Positions 26,241 through 35,444 of a DNA stretch of 64,000 bases are shown here, in pieces. The stretch covers positions 15,457 through 79,456 of the forward strand of contig JBGRQB010000003.1 of NCBI GenBank assembly GCA_041725875.1. The letters run 5' to 3'. The first letter of the stretch is position 1. Every line of letters begins with the position of its first letter. A program made the position numbers and the translations under genes. The DNA comes from JBGRQB01 sp041725875 (GTDB lineage Bacteria; Bacteroidota; Ignavibacteria; Ignavibacteriales; Melioribacteraceae). The notes below the pieces were generated by a model that saw only the letters and a list, made by a program, of their open reading frames with translations, had not been told where the DNA came from and did no database searches.

Positions 26241-27256
26241 ATCATAACCATTTTCTTTGTAAAAACTTTATCATCTGTTTGCAGTCGATACAAATAAATA
26301 CCTGAAGGAAGATCATTTCCTGCAAAAGTCACTTTGTAAGAACCGGAGCTTTGTTCTGCATCTACTAAAGTTGCAACCTGTTCACCAAGTATTGAATAAA
26401 CTGTTAATTTAACCTGAGATTTTTCTTCAAGGGAATATTCAATTGTTGTTGAAGGATTAAACGGATTAGGATAATTTTGCTCAAGCGCAAAAGTTAAAGG
26501 AGTATCCTCTTCTTCAATATCAGTTATGTTAAATTGCGTATAATCAATTGTGGCCGACTGATAAACTGTTTTAGCAGATTTACTCTGAATAAAGACAACC
26601 GCAGAAAGTTTATTTTTATCCCAGCTGCCATTAATTGTTACAGTCTGGTTCAACACAATTTGCGATCCGTCTGAAATAGTTACATCAATTCCGTCAACTA
26701 TTTTTCTCATAATATTTTTTCTGTCTGAAACTCCGTTTCTTCCCAGATAATTAACATCTTCCACAACAACAATTTTAGCTTCAAGATCGCTGTCTGCAAC
26801 AGTTCCGTTTCTGTCAATTGTTATTTTAAGATCAAATGAATTACTCTGATTATCAGCAATGGTTCCTGAAAGTGCAACATCAAGCGGAGATGTCCCGGTT
26901 GTCTGAGCATCAAGAACTCCGCTCCATCCACTGTAATTATTGGATTGAATCTGTCCGTTAAAAAAAGCTTTTGGCGTACTGCTGAAAGGTCCGTAATAAC
27001 TATTTACTTTATTTGCATCAGAGGTATTTTCCTGGTAAAGAGGATCATCAGAATAAGGAAAAACCATATGATAATATATATAATCCACCTTGGTTTTATT
27101 TTGACCATTAGAAAGGTATGAATCAATTGCTGAGTAAGCAGGCACACACAAAGGACAATGAGAGTTTGTGAGAACCTCTATTAATACTCGTTTCTCTCCC
27201 GCATAACTGCTAATCATAAATGCGATTAAGACTAAAATGTAAAATCTGGTTTTCAT
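26234..27256 (-). CDS. Omp28-like secreted protein with type IX sorting tail
   Basis: A 340-residue secreted protein. It has a signal peptide (ending ISSYAGE) and a thioredoxin-like domain with the CPLC pair in EVLTNSHCPLCVPAYSAID, as in Omp28 proteins. The last 85 residues are the classic sorting domain (FALEQNYPNPFNPSTTIEYSL ... SGSYKVTFAGNDLPSGIYLYRL...KKMVMMK). The cell should therefore have a type IX secretion system. It is the last gene of an operon with a barrel protein and a TlpA-like thioredoxin, which may work together on thiol chemistry at the surface. Confidence 0.85.
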   Translation of the reverse strand: MKTRFYILVLIAFMISSYAGEKRVLIEVLTNSHCPLCVPAYSAIDSYLSNGQNKTKVDYIYYHMVFPYSDDPLYQENTSDANKVNSYYGPFSSTPKAFFNGQIQSNNYSGWSGVLDAQTTGTSPLDVALSGTIADNQSNSFDLKITIDRNGTVADSDLEAKIVVVEDVNYLGRNGVSDRKNIMRKIVDGIDVTISDGSQIVLNQTVTINGSWDKNKLSAVVFIQSKSAKTVYQSATIDYTQFNITDIEEEDTPLTFALEQNYPNPFNPSTTIEYSLEEKSQVKLTVYSILGEQVATLVDAEQSSGSYKVTFAGNDLPSGIYLYRLQTDDKVFTKKMVMMK

Positions 27257-27269
27257 AATTTACTCCAAT

Positions 27270-28871
27270 CTAAAAAATTGTTTGAAGGGAAAATCTGAAT
27301 CCCTTAAAAGGAAGCACATATCGGCAAACTCCATTTGCACAGACAAGCCCACCGCGTTCTCTTCCGTAAGTTAATGTAAGCACATTACCTGAATTAATTC
27401 TGTATCCGGTTTCAAATGCAAGCCAGTCTTTTCTGCCGGAAACATCAAAATCATTATCTGTAAATTCATATCTGACAGTAAGAGATAATTTTTGTTTTAT
27501 TGTCATTAAAAAATCTATATGCTGATTGTAAAACTTTTCCTGCTTTATATTAAAATTGTCATCTCTGAATTCCAGTTGATATTTTATCTGCGAAACCAAA
27601 TCTTCATTAACCTGAAAGTTTGCAGCAGCAGGAATTACAACCGAGCTTATTTTATGTGTTCCAATATCACCGGTAAATTCATTGTATAAAACTTTGCTTC
27701 TGTATGCAACTCCCAAATTCAGAGTCGTGTTGAAATCAACATTATACTCTCCCTCAAGAAACATTTCATAATAAGGTGAATATTTATCATCCAGCGAAGG
27801 AAGGAAATTTGTTTCTCTTGTTTCTTCAACAAAACTAAATTGTGAAGGATCGTATTTGAAAAAATTGTGACGACTGGCAACGCTTGCGTTGAATGTAAAA
27901 TTTATATCGTCAGTCAGCAGATAATATAACTCAAGTTGAAATCCTGTTTCATCGTTAAAATCCACTTCGTGAAGCGGACGAGATAAAAGTGTGTATGAAT
28001 GTTCTTTCATCACAATGGGAGGATTTTGAAATGGAAATATTTTTGTTGTTCTGGTTTCATCAAATCTTCTGAAAGGATCTTCAATGTTAAATCTGTAATC
28101 TTTGTAATCGAGAGTTAACCCGAAGCCTTCGTCAAACCAGGAAAATGAACCGTAAACTCCATAACCGTCAGAAGCAATTTTATCATCTTTATTATTGATC
28201 CACAATCTTGCCCAGTTCAAAAAAAGTTCAAACTTTTCACCGGAAAATGTGAAGTATAATTCAGGAATTTCTGATAAAATATTTTTCTTTACATTCCCCT
28301 GCGGAATTTCGCCATCGGTTCTGACAAATGAAGCTCCCACAGAAAAAGCTTCTGAAATTTCATAGTTAAAATTCCCCCCTTTGATATCATAGATTTCGTG
28401 ACGAGTTACATTTACCGAATCGCGAAAATCGATTGTACCTGCAATTAATGAAGCAGAAAGAGCATCTTTTGTATATGACATTTTAACCCCGTCCAGCCAG
28501 GTATTAAATGCAAGTCCTCTGTCTTCAAACAAGTTAAGTGCTAATCCTTTACCATATATCTCAGACGAATGTCCGGCTCTCACATAAAATCCGGAATTTT
28601 GATATTCAATAAATCTTCTTTTGATTCCGTTAAATTCCGGTCCGACCTCAGGCGGCTTATCATATAAATATCTAAATCCTATGTTGATGGATTCAGGCAG
28701 ACCAAGACGAAAATCAAAAACATTTTCAGTATATTCCAATGTTTTTCCAAGCTCGCCAATCTGCTGCGAGCCATTTCCATATCTCAAATAATTTGATGCC
28801 GAAGGAGTTATCTGGGCATAAAGAACTATTTGAAACAGGAGAGCCAATAAGATGATTTTTACGGTTTTCAA
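27270..28871 (-). CDS. DUF6029-like outer membrane barrel protein
   Basis: A 533-residue protein with signal peptide MKTVKIILLALLFQIVLYAQ. Many amphipathic strands follow, with an aromatic C-terminus (GFRFSLQTIF). The start (SNYLRYGNGSQQIGE...) and the segment ENVFDFRLG...FYVRAGHSSEIYGKGLALN match the DUF6029 family of Bacteroidota outer membrane proteins, function unknown. It overlaps the TlpA-like gene by four bases (ATGA) and is 13 bases before the Omp28-like gene, so the three are one operon. Confidence 0.8.
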   Translation of the reverse strand: MKTVKIILLALLFQIVLYAQITPSASNYLRYGNGSQQIGELGKTLEYTENVFDFRLGLPESINIGFRYLYDKPPEVGPEFNGIKRRFIEYQNSGFYVRAGHSSEIYGKGLALNLFEDRGLAFNTWLDGVKMSYTKDALSASLIAGTIDFRDSVNVTRHEIYDIKGGNFNYEISEAFSVGASFVRTDGEIPQGNVKKNILSEIPELYFTFSGEKFELFLNWARLWINNKDDKIASDGYGVYGSFSWFDEGFGLTLDYKDYRFNIEDPFRRFDETRTTKIFPFQNPPIVMKEHSYTLLSRPLHEVDFNDETGFQLELYYLLTDDINFTFNASVASRHNFFKYDPSQFSFVEETRETNFLPSLDDKYSPYYEMFLEGEYNVDFNTTLNLGVAYRSKVLYNEFTGDIGTHKISSVVIPAAANFQVNEDLVSQIKYQLEFRDDNFNIKQEKFYNQHIDFLMTIKQKLSLTVRYEFTDNDFDVSGRKDWLAFETGYRINSGNVLTLTYGRERGGLVCANGVCRYVLPFKGFRFSLQTIF

Positions 28872-29353
28872 TTTTCAGCTCCTAACAAATCAATTATTTC
28901 CAGTTCAAGTTTTTTTTCATCACCCGGAACATATCCGATATGTGTTTTTACTATTTCTCCTGATTTGTTCAGTAAAAAAAGGAGCGGAATTGATTGTCCG
29001 TTAAATTGTCTGAAAATCTCTTTTTCAGGATCTTTTACAATCGGGAATTTTATTTTGTGCGACACCACATAAGATTTCACTTTTGAAGCACTTCTGGGTG
29101 AATCCAGATTAACTCCAATAATGTTGAAACCTTTTTCTTTATACTTTTTGTAAATAGAGTTGAGCTTAGTCATTTCCTTTCTGCAAGGCTGACACCATAA
29201 TGCCCAGAAAGAGACAAGAACTGGTCCGTCCTGATAATATTCCGAAAGTTTTATTTTTTTACCCTTTAATGTCTTTGCAGTAAAATCAATTTTCTCTTGT
29301 GCATTTACTGCAATAAATAAAAAAGCAAAGATGATAATAGATTTCTTTAACAT
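28868..29353 (-). CDS. TlpA-like periplasmic thioredoxin
   Basis: A 161-residue exported thioredoxin-fold protein with a signal peptide (FAFLFIAVNAQEK). The redox pair is in SFWALWCQPCRKEM, and the cis-proline region reads QSIPLLFLL. Such proteins deliver reducing power to cytochrome c maturation or to cell-surface proteins. As first gene of the operon, it sits behind the 11-base repeat array at 29401, which ends 8 bases from a TAnnTTTG-like box. Confidence 0.88.
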   Translation of the reverse strand: MLKKSIIIFAFLFIAVNAQEKIDFTAKTLKGKKIKLSEYYQDGPVLVSFWALWCQPCRKEMTKLNSIYKKYKEKGFNIIGVNLDSPRSASKVKSYVVSHKIKFPIVKDPEKEIFRQFNGQSIPLLFLLNKSGEIVKTHIGYVPGDEKKLELEIIDLLGAEN

Positions 29354-29384
29354 AATTACCTTTCTGAATTATTTATGGTTAAAT

Positions 29385-29429
29385 CAATGATACCGAAAAG
29401 GTATCACAAAAGTATCACGGAATGGTTAC
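29385..29429 (-). promoter_or_regulatory. 11-base direct-repeat array and promoter of the tlpA-type operon
   Basis: On the + strand, GTATCAC at 29401, GTATCAC at 29412 and TGGTTAC at 29423 repeat at exactly 11 bases. In the transcribed direction they are followed by 8 bases and then TATCATTG (29385-29392), one base off TAnnTTTG. The first repeat begins 48 bases before the start codon. OmpR/PhoB-type regulators bind such repeats. Confidence 0.65.
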
Positions 29430-29474
29430 AATTTAATGTCTTTCAATTAGTTGTTATTATCGGTTGGTTAGATC

Positions 29475-30959
29475 TTATTGTATATACTTTTTTACAGCAG
29501 GAAGCTCTAATGAAAATTTGGTTCCAACATTTTTTTCACTGCTCACAGTATATCTTATATTTTGTAAATCGAGTATCTTTTTTACAATTGTAAGTCCGAG
29601 ACCAAGTCCCGAATTTCTCTGAAAATTAATTTGCGAAGCACGGTGGTATCTGTCAAAAATATAATTCAGATCCTCTTCTGCAATTCCGCACCCGCTGTCT
29701 TCAATATTAAAAATTACACCGTTATCAGATTTTTCAAGTGAAAGAATTACTCTCCCTTTTTCAGGAGTAAATTTAAATGCATTATCTAACAGATTTTGAA
29801 TAACCTGTTCAAGCATTTTTAAATCCGTATAAACAAAAGGAAGATCTTTTGGAAATTTATTTGAAAGCTGAATTTTTGCCGACTCTGCAATTATCAGATT
29901 TTTTTGATAAATATCTTGTAAAAGCTCTGCAATGGAAAACTGCTCCGGATTTGGTTTTATCTCTTTTGCTTCAAATTTGGAAAGTTCAAAAAGATCGTCA
30001 ACCATTCTGCGAAGATAAATTGTGCTTCGTAAAATTGTATCAATATATTTCTGCTTGTCAGCTTCGGGCAATGTATCTTTTTTAAGAATAATTGTTTCAA
30101 CATATCCCTGAATTGTAGCAAGTGGCGTTCTTAAATCGTGCGAAATATTTGCAACAAGTTTTCTCCTGTTGGTATCCAGAATTTTAATCTTTTCCATGTT
30201 TTCAACAATTGTATCCGCCATTTCATTATACGATGTTGCAAACTCATTCAGCTCCCCTCTGCCTTTAAAATCTATTCTGGCAGAAAGATCTCCGTTTTTG
30301 AATTTTCTGATTACAATAATAATTTTTTTGATATTTCGGGTTATTAATCCAAGTGCAATCAGACCAATAGAAAATGCCGCAAAAAGTGTAACTCCCATTG
30401 TTCCCAGTCCGAGACGAATAATATAACTTCCCAAAATTAACTGAAGTGTACTTTCATATTCTTCACTTCCCAGAATCACATAAATATATCCGCGGTGAAT
30501 TCCGTCTTCATAAATTTCAGCTGCTGAAAAAGCTTTTTCTCTTTCCGGATTTCTCGGGTCCATTCCGAGAATCAATCTTTTTTCTTTTGAAGTCAAACAT
30601 TTATTGATTGGATCAAGAGGAACATATTCGGCTTTTATTTTTTTCTTTGGAGCGTAGTATGTCAGAATTTTTCCTTCTGTATCGAGCATGTAAAGTTCCA
30701 GACTCGGATTGATTATCATTACATCGTGAAACACTTTTTTTAATTCTTCCTGATTTGGTTTTCCCTGATCAAAACATTTATAATCGGAAACAATGTGAGG
30801 AGCAATCTGAAGATTAAGTTTTTGCGATGCTTCCTGAAAATACATTTTTACAGTATCAACCGAAATAAGCGTGTAGATAGATGAAAGCAGCAAAAGTATT
30901 GAGAAAAATATTATGCTGATTTTCCAAAACAATGTCGAAAATAATTTTTGTGTAGTCAT
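29475..30959 (-). CDS. Membrane sensor histidine kinase, PhoR-like
   Basis: A 494-residue kinase. Transmembrane segment 1 is at about 12-32 and an extracytoplasmic sensor domain of roughly 140 residues follows. Segment 2 is near 180-200, then a HAMP domain, a dimerisation domain with the phospho-acceptor in VANISHDLRTPL, and an ATPase domain with N box LLDNAFKF, DSGCGI and GLGLGLTIV. The architecture is shared by PhoR and many others. It follows the response regulator gene by nine bases. The sensor domain is not recognisable to me. Confidence 0.92.
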   Translation of the reverse strand: MTTQKLFSTLFWKISIIFFSILLLLSSIYTLISVDTVKMYFQEASQKLNLQIAPHIVSDYKCFDQGKPNQEELKKVFHDVMIINPSLELYMLDTEGKILTYYAPKKKIKAEYVPLDPINKCLTSKEKRLILGMDPRNPEREKAFSAAEIYEDGIHRGYIYVILGSEEYESTLQLILGSYIIRLGLGTMGVTLFAAFSIGLIALGLITRNIKKIIIVIRKFKNGDLSARIDFKGRGELNEFATSYNEMADTIVENMEKIKILDTNRRKLVANISHDLRTPLATIQGYVETIILKKDTLPEADKQKYIDTILRSTIYLRRMVDDLFELSKFEAKEIKPNPEQFSIAELLQDIYQKNLIIAESAKIQLSNKFPKDLPFVYTDLKMLEQVIQNLLDNAFKFTPEKGRVILSLEKSDNGVIFNIEDSGCGIAEEDLNYIFDRYHRASQINFQRNSGLGLGLTIVKKILDLQNIRYTVSSEKNVGTKFSLELPAVKKYIQ

Positions 30960-30968
30960 AATGTAATT

Positions 30969-31661
30969 TTAAATGTCATTAAATCTGTAACCAACTCCCC
31001 AGGTAGTTAAAATATATTCGGGAGCTGATAAATCTTCTTCTATTTTTGATCTTAATCTGTTAATGTGAGAATTTACAGTATGTTCGTAACCGTGATACTG
31101 ATATCCCCAAATTGTGTTAAGAAGCTGTTCTCGTGTGTAAGTCTTGCCAGGATTTGACGCCATTAAATAGAGCAAATCATATTCTTTTGGAGTAAGTTCA
31201 ACTTCTTTTTTATTCAGACTGACTCTTCGCTTAGAGACTTCAATTTTCAGATTTCCGATAATTATATCATCATCAATTTTTTCAGGAGATTTTATAGCTT
31301 CATATCTTCTCATTAAAGCTTTAACTCTGGCAATAAATTCTCTTATGCTGAATGGTTTTGTAAGATAATCATCGGCTCCTATTTCGAGTCCGAGCACCTT
31401 ATCAATTTCTTCTGATTTTGATGTAAGCATAAGAACAGGAACAAGTGATTTTATTTTTCTTATTTCTCTGCACACTTCCAGTCCGTCAAGCCTGGGCAGC
31501 ATTAAATCGAGCACTATAAGATCATAATTAAAATTGAGTGCTTCATTTAATCCGCTTTGACCGTCATAAAGTTTCTTAACCTTAAAATCGAGATCGCTCA
31601 GATGAATTTCCAGCAAATCAGATATATCGGAATCGTCTTCTATTACTAAAACCTTTTTCAT
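30969..31661 (-). CDS. OmpR/PhoB-family response regulator
   Basis: DNA-binding regulator of 230 residues. The receiver has VIEDD, the phospho-acceptor in LDLMLPRLDG, and TSKSEE...GADDYLTKPF. The C-terminal winged helix reads ELTPKEYDLLYLMASNPGKTYTREQLL, HTVNSHINRLRSKIE and YILTTWGVGYRF, typical of the PhoB/PhoP branch. I start at MKKVLVIEDD, with AGGA six bases before. The 11-base repeats upstream of two flanking operons (29401 and 33180) are the sort of site this protein family binds, so it is the likely regulator. Confidence 0.93.
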   Translation of the reverse strand: MKKVLVIEDDSDISDLLEIHLSDLDFKVKKLYDGQSGLNEALNFNYDLIVLDLMLPRLDGLEVCREIRKIKSLVPVLMLTSKSEEIDKVLGLEIGADDYLTKPFSIREFIARVKALMRRYEAIKSPEKIDDDIIIGNLKIEVSKRRVSLNKKEVELTPKEYDLLYLMASNPGKTYTREQLLNTIWGYQYHGYEHTVNSHINRLRSKIEEDLSAPEYILTTWGVGYRFNDI

Positions 31662-31749
31662 AAAAATCCTGCTAAAATAATTGTTCCGTAAAATCAGCTT
31701 AGATAGTATCGATAAGTTTTGATAAATGTTAAATATTCTCATATAAAAT

Positions 31750-31780
31750 TAAATAAAACCGCCCGGTTTCCCGGACGGTC
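31750..31780 (-). terminator. Terminator after the spondin-domain gene
   Basis: ACCGCCCGG and CCGGACGGT form a GC-rich stem with one mismatch and a TTTC loop. The T-rich side lies in the leftward direction, right after the original stop codon at 31787. Confidence 0.75.
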
Positions 31781-31786
31781 ATCCAT

Positions 31787-33130
31787 TTATTGCACCAATG
31801 AAATTGTTACTTTTAATATTTTATTATTTACCGGATATGTAAATCCGTCGTTAACCATTTTTACCATTCCGTTTTCAGTGGCACCGGTATTTGCACCTGA
31901 CTGACGAGGAGCCTGATTCATTCAAGTTCCCGGAAATTCATTTACTTCGGTTCCTACATCCCATAAATAAAGACTGGAAGTTACATCACCCGAAACAGGA
32001 GTGTCGCCATTCCATAATGCTAATCCTGATTCGGACAGAGCGTAAAACAGATCATTTGAATGAACAAACATTGTTGCAAATGAAAGGTAATCCCCTTTTT
32101 GTGCAGTGAATGTAAATTCATACATTTTACCAGGAGTTAATGGTCCGGCAGCTGCATCACCAACAGGAGTATTAAACACACCTGAAACTGAAATACCTGT
32201 TTTGCCATTTAAATTTGATGAAAGAGTTGAAGGATCACCATCTTCTGCAAGTGCTTCCAAACCTTCACCTTTATCAGCAGCATTTTCTTCAAACAAAGGC
32301 ATTACGCTGTTTGAGTGAACAGCAAACACACCTGGTGCAAGCGGACTGCCGAGTCCTGAGTTATCCATTAAATAAGCAGATAAAGTAGCGGGATTTCCAT
32401 CCTCTGCAACAGCTTCGAGGCCATATTTCATATCTGCTGAATTTTCAGTGAATAATGGATTAGCATCAGAATGAACTACAAATACTCCGGGTGCCAAAGG
32501 TGTTGTGCTTGATGATAAAACATCAATTTTGAGCTTAAATTTTGAGTTCCCGAGATAATCCAATGAAACCATAATTACATCTGATGTCATTGGATAAGTA
32601 AATCCGTCATTTACATTTGATATTTTCCTAACAGTGCCGTTTTCATCTGTACCTGTGTTCGGCCCGGTTTGACGAGGAGCCTGATTTGTACCGACTCCCG
32701 GCTCTTCATTCACTTCGGTTCCAGCATCCCACAGATATATTTCGGAAGTGATATCCCCTTCTTTTGCGCTTCCGTTTGTGTACAAGTCAATTCCCATTCC
32801 GTCAGGAGCGTAGAACAAATCATTTGATTGAACAAACATTGTTGCAAATGAAAGTTTGTGTCCTTCCGCTGCATAGAACTCAAACTCATAAGCTTTACCC
32901 GGAGTTGCGGGTCCGGCAGCTGCATCGCCGACAGGTGTGTTAAAAACTCCGTACTTAAAATATTTATAAGAAGGTGAAACGTTTTCTATGGTTACTTTAA
33001 ATTTTTGCTGATCGGCAGTCGGGGGGGTAACCGGATCATCGTCATCATCGCAGGCTACAACGGCTGCCGATACAACAAATAAAAAGAAAAACTTAACTAG
33101 CATATTGTGTATTAGATTTCGTACTTTCAT
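31787..33130 (-). pseudogene. Duplicated spondin-domain lipoprotein, interrupted by an in-frame stop
   Basis: The frame of 448 codons encodes a lipoprotein (lipobox AAVVACDD) with two spondin-type domains. The first has VFNTPVGDAAAGPATPGK and ends in NQAPRQTGPNTGTDENGTV; the second repeats this pattern. Between them are two APGVF.VHS...GLEA.AEDG segments typical of bacterial spondin proteins. In the second repeat a TGA codon (31922-31924) replaces what is Gly in the first (PGVGTNQAPRQ versus PGT-stop-MNQAPRQ). The reading continues in frame for 44 codons to TAA at 31787. A single G-to-T change explains it. The truncated product would be 402 residues and lack the end of domain 2. Confidence 0.85.
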
Positions 33131-33179
33131 GATTCCTCCATTAAATTGAAATTTGTTACAACGCTAATATCGAAGAAAA

Positions 33180-33208
33180 GTATCACGAAAGTGTCACGAA
33201 ACAATATC
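33180..33208 (-). promoter_or_regulatory. 11-base direct-repeat array of the spondin-domain gene
   Basis: GTATCAC at 33180 and GTGTCAC at 33191, followed by the weaker CAATATC at 33202, are spaced exactly 11 bases. The first repeat starts 50 bases before the start codon, almost the same place as at the thioredoxin operon. A less perfect TATT-type -7 element lies two bases off the spacing seen there. Confidence 0.6.
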
Positions 33209-33327
33209 GTTTTTATAATTTCGGATATTTTATCTTCTTATCATTAAAAACTCCTCTTTTTATTATATGCTCTGTTTTTGCAGAAATTTCTTATCTTTAC
33301 GAGATTAAACTAATTTAGGGGACTAAA

Positions 33328-34404
33328 ATGACATCCAGAATGATTGATCAGTTTATGGAAATGGTTCAGATAAACAGTGAATCTGGTAATGAAGCAGAGT
33401 TTATAAGTTATCTGAAGCCGGAATTTGAAAAAGTTGGTGCCGAGGTTACCATAGATGATTATGGAAATCTTTTTGCCAGAATAGAAGAAAAAGGATGCAG
33501 CGGAAAAGAAGCTGTTTTAATGTCGTGTCACGCTGATACGGTTCAACCGGGAAACAATATAGAACCGGTTCTTGCTGACGGAGTTATCCGATCTAAAGGA
33601 AATACAATTCTGGGTGCTGATGATAAGGCCGGAATTGCCGAGCTTTTGGAAGCATTAAGAATTGCAGAAGTTCATCCGCCGGTTGAAATTGCAGTTAGTC
33701 GCGAAGAAGAAGTTGGTCTGCTGGGAGTTAAAGAGTTTGATTACAGCAAGATAACTGCAAAAAAAGGTTATCTGCTGGATAATGACACGCTTGAGACAAT
33801 AATAATTGGCGGACCCTCCTATTACGCAATTGATGTAACAATTAAAGGCAGAAGTGCTCACGCCGGAATGGAGCCGGAAAAAGGAGTTAATGCAATTCAG
33901 GCTGCGGCTTTTGCAATCTCTAAACTTCGTCTGGGCAGACTCGATGAAGAAACCACTGCAAATGTTGGTGTTATAAAAGGAGGAATTATCAGAAACGGTG
34001 TTCCGGAAGATGTAACATTTTTAGCTGAATGCAGAAGTCTGAATCACGAAAAAGCGGAAGCTCTTGCAGATGAAATGAAAACCATAATTCAGGAAGAGAT
34101 TATAAAAAATGGTTCAAATGTTGAGATTGTAATTGACAACAAATGTAAAGCAGTTGAAATTTCACCTGAAGCAGAAGTTGTAAAAATATCTAAAGAAGCG
34201 TTAAAGTCAGTGGGTGTTGAAGCTGAAACAGCTTTTATGACAGGTTTTACAGATGCTTCAATTCATAACAACAACGGAATTGAAATGGCCGGTGTCGGAA
34301 TAGGAGCTAAACTTGAGCATTCTACAGAAGAGCACATTTATGTAGAGGATATGGAAAAAGCAAAAAATATGATAGTTGAAATTTTAAGATTATCTGCCCG
34401 ATAA
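33328..34404 (+). CDS. M20-family metallopeptidase, PepT-like
   Basis: Zinc peptidase of 358 residues of the PepT-like group. Metal-binding and catalytic motifs are SCHADTVQPG, LGADDKAGIAELLEAL, the catalytic glutamates in AVSREEEVGLLG, and HAGMEPEKGVNAI in the dimerisation lid, with the last ligand histidine in AKLEHSTEEHIYVED. GGGGAC lies before the ATG. It probably cleaves small peptides in the cytoplasm. The gene is monocistronic and ends in a strong terminator. Confidence 0.9.
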   Translation: MTSRMIDQFMEMVQINSESGNEAEFISYLKPEFEKVGAEVTIDDYGNLFARIEEKGCSGKEAVLMSCHADTVQPGNNIEPVLADGVIRSKGNTILGADDKAGIAELLEALRIAEVHPPVEIAVSREEEVGLLGVKEFDYSKITAKKGYLLDNDTLETIIIGGPSYYAIDVTIKGRSAHAGMEPEKGVNAIQAAAFAISKLRLGRLDEETTANVGVIKGGIIRNGVPEDVTFLAECRSLNHEKAEALADEMKTIIQEEIIKNGSNVEIVIDNKCKAVEISPEAEVVKISKEALKSVGVEAETAFMTGFTDASIHNNNGIEMAGVGIGAKLEHSTEEHIYVEDMEKAKNMIVEILRLSAR

Positions 34405-34408
34405 AAAA

Positions 34409-34430
34409 ATCCCTCCGTTACGGAGGGATA
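34409..34430. terminator. Bidirectional terminator
   Basis: ATCCCTCCGT and ACGGAGGGAT form a perfect stem between convergent genes, with A and T runs on the two sides. Confidence 0.85.
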
Positions 34431-34432
34431 CT

Positions 34433-34801
34433 TTATGAAATACTTTCTAAAGTTTCTTTAATAGTAGAATTTAACTTTTCTTCATCAAAAGGCTTAATTA
34501 TATAATTTATCACCCCTGCTTTAAGAGCTTTAACAATTAATTCTTTTTGATTAATTGCACTGATCATAATAATTCTGGCTCTCGGGTCAAATTCTTTAAT
34601 TTTTTCAACTGCGGTAATTCCGCCCATTTCCGGCATACTCATATCCATAGTTACCAGTTCAGGTTTGAATTCCTTATATTTTTCAATAGCTTCAACACCG
34701 TTACCAGCTTCGCAGATAATTTCGTGTCCGCCATTAGTCAAAAACTTTTTTAGCATTGATCTTACGATCCCTGCATCATCAACAACCATTACTTTAGCCA
34801 T
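34433..34801 (-). CDS. CheY-like single-domain response regulator
   Basis: A 122-residue receiver with no output domain. The acidic pair is in VVDDAG, the phospho-acceptor Asp53 in MDMSMPEMGG, and the conserved Lys in IIKPFDEEK. It is paired with the CheX-like gene 20 bases upstream. No kinase or flagellar gene is near, so it may serve a non-motility pathway. Confidence 0.9.
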   Translation of the reverse strand: MAKVMVVDDAGIVRSMLKKFLTNGGHEIICEAGNGVEAIEKYKEFKPELVTMDMSMPEMGGITAVEKIKEFDPRARIIMISAINQKELIVKALKAGVINYIIKPFDEEKLNSTIKETLESIS

Positions 34802-34820
34802 TAAGCGTTACTCCGGTAAA

Positions 34821-35282
34821 TTAAAAACTGTTAAACATTATCGATATTTCACCTTCGCCGGGAAGGATTTTCATTGCAGGAAGTTTTCCGGAAAATTCGG
34901 TAAGATTTTCCTTTTTAACTGCCTCCGGGATACCGATCTCAATTGGCATTTCAATTCCCTCCATATAATCTGTGGAGTTCGCAGCTATTAGATTTAGAAA
35001 TTCACAAACACTGTTTAATATAAGATCAGGATCTTCATTTTCATCCAATTCAAAAAAGAAGACTTTCTCTAATATTGTTTTAAGTGCGCTGGTGGAAACT
35101 GAAAGGATTAGTTCTCCCTTTAAACTTGAAGAAATTTCGATTTTAGAAGAATAGTCGAAATTTTCTATATGTTCTTTGGGATTTTCAATAAGACTTTGCT
35201 CTAGCTGACAGTCAGAAACCAGTTCACCGATTCTTTCTGCCATAACAAGTAAAAGTAAACTTATGTCTTCTAAATTACTCAT
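34821..35282 (-). CDS. CheX-like phosphatase domain protein
   Basis: A 153-residue protein with the CheC/CheX fold features: SSLKGELILSVSTSALKTILEKVF, then the ExxN helix SVCEFLNLIAANSTDYM, and a late MPIEIGIPEAV. CheX proteins dephosphorylate CheY-P, and the neighbour is a CheY. The start ATG is at 35280-35282. The sequence is divergent enough that activity is inferred from the ExxN motif and the pairing. Confidence 0.72.
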   Translation of the reverse strand: MSNLEDISLLLLVMAERIGELVSDCQLEQSLIENPKEHIENFDYSSKIEISSSLKGELILSVSTSALKTILEKVFFFELDENEDPDLILNSVCEFLNLIAANSTDYMEGIEMPIEIGIPEAVKKENLTEFSGKLPAMKILPGEGEISIMFNSF

Positions 35283-35394
35283 TAACCAACATATTTATTC
35301 AATTATAATTTATAAGTTAGGGAATGAATTACAAATAGTAAAGCAAAAGAAAGATTTTTTTTTCTCAATTGAAGAATAAATTTACTTTAAACGC

Positions 35395-35424
35395 AAAAAA
35401 GAGGACATAAAAATCCTCTTTTTT
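35395..35424 (-). terminator. Terminator of the octaheme/YeeE operon
   Basis: AAAAAAGAGGA pairs with TCCTCTTTTTT. It lies 20 bases after the leftward stop codon at 35445. Confidence 0.85.
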
Positions 35425-35444
35425 GTTTACTTAATAAATTTTGC

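Noticed and set aside
31922..31924. TGA read as selenocysteine in the spondin-type protein
   Set aside because: The first repeat has Gly at the aligned position, the site is not redox-active, and I see no stem-loop of the selenocysteine type just downstream.
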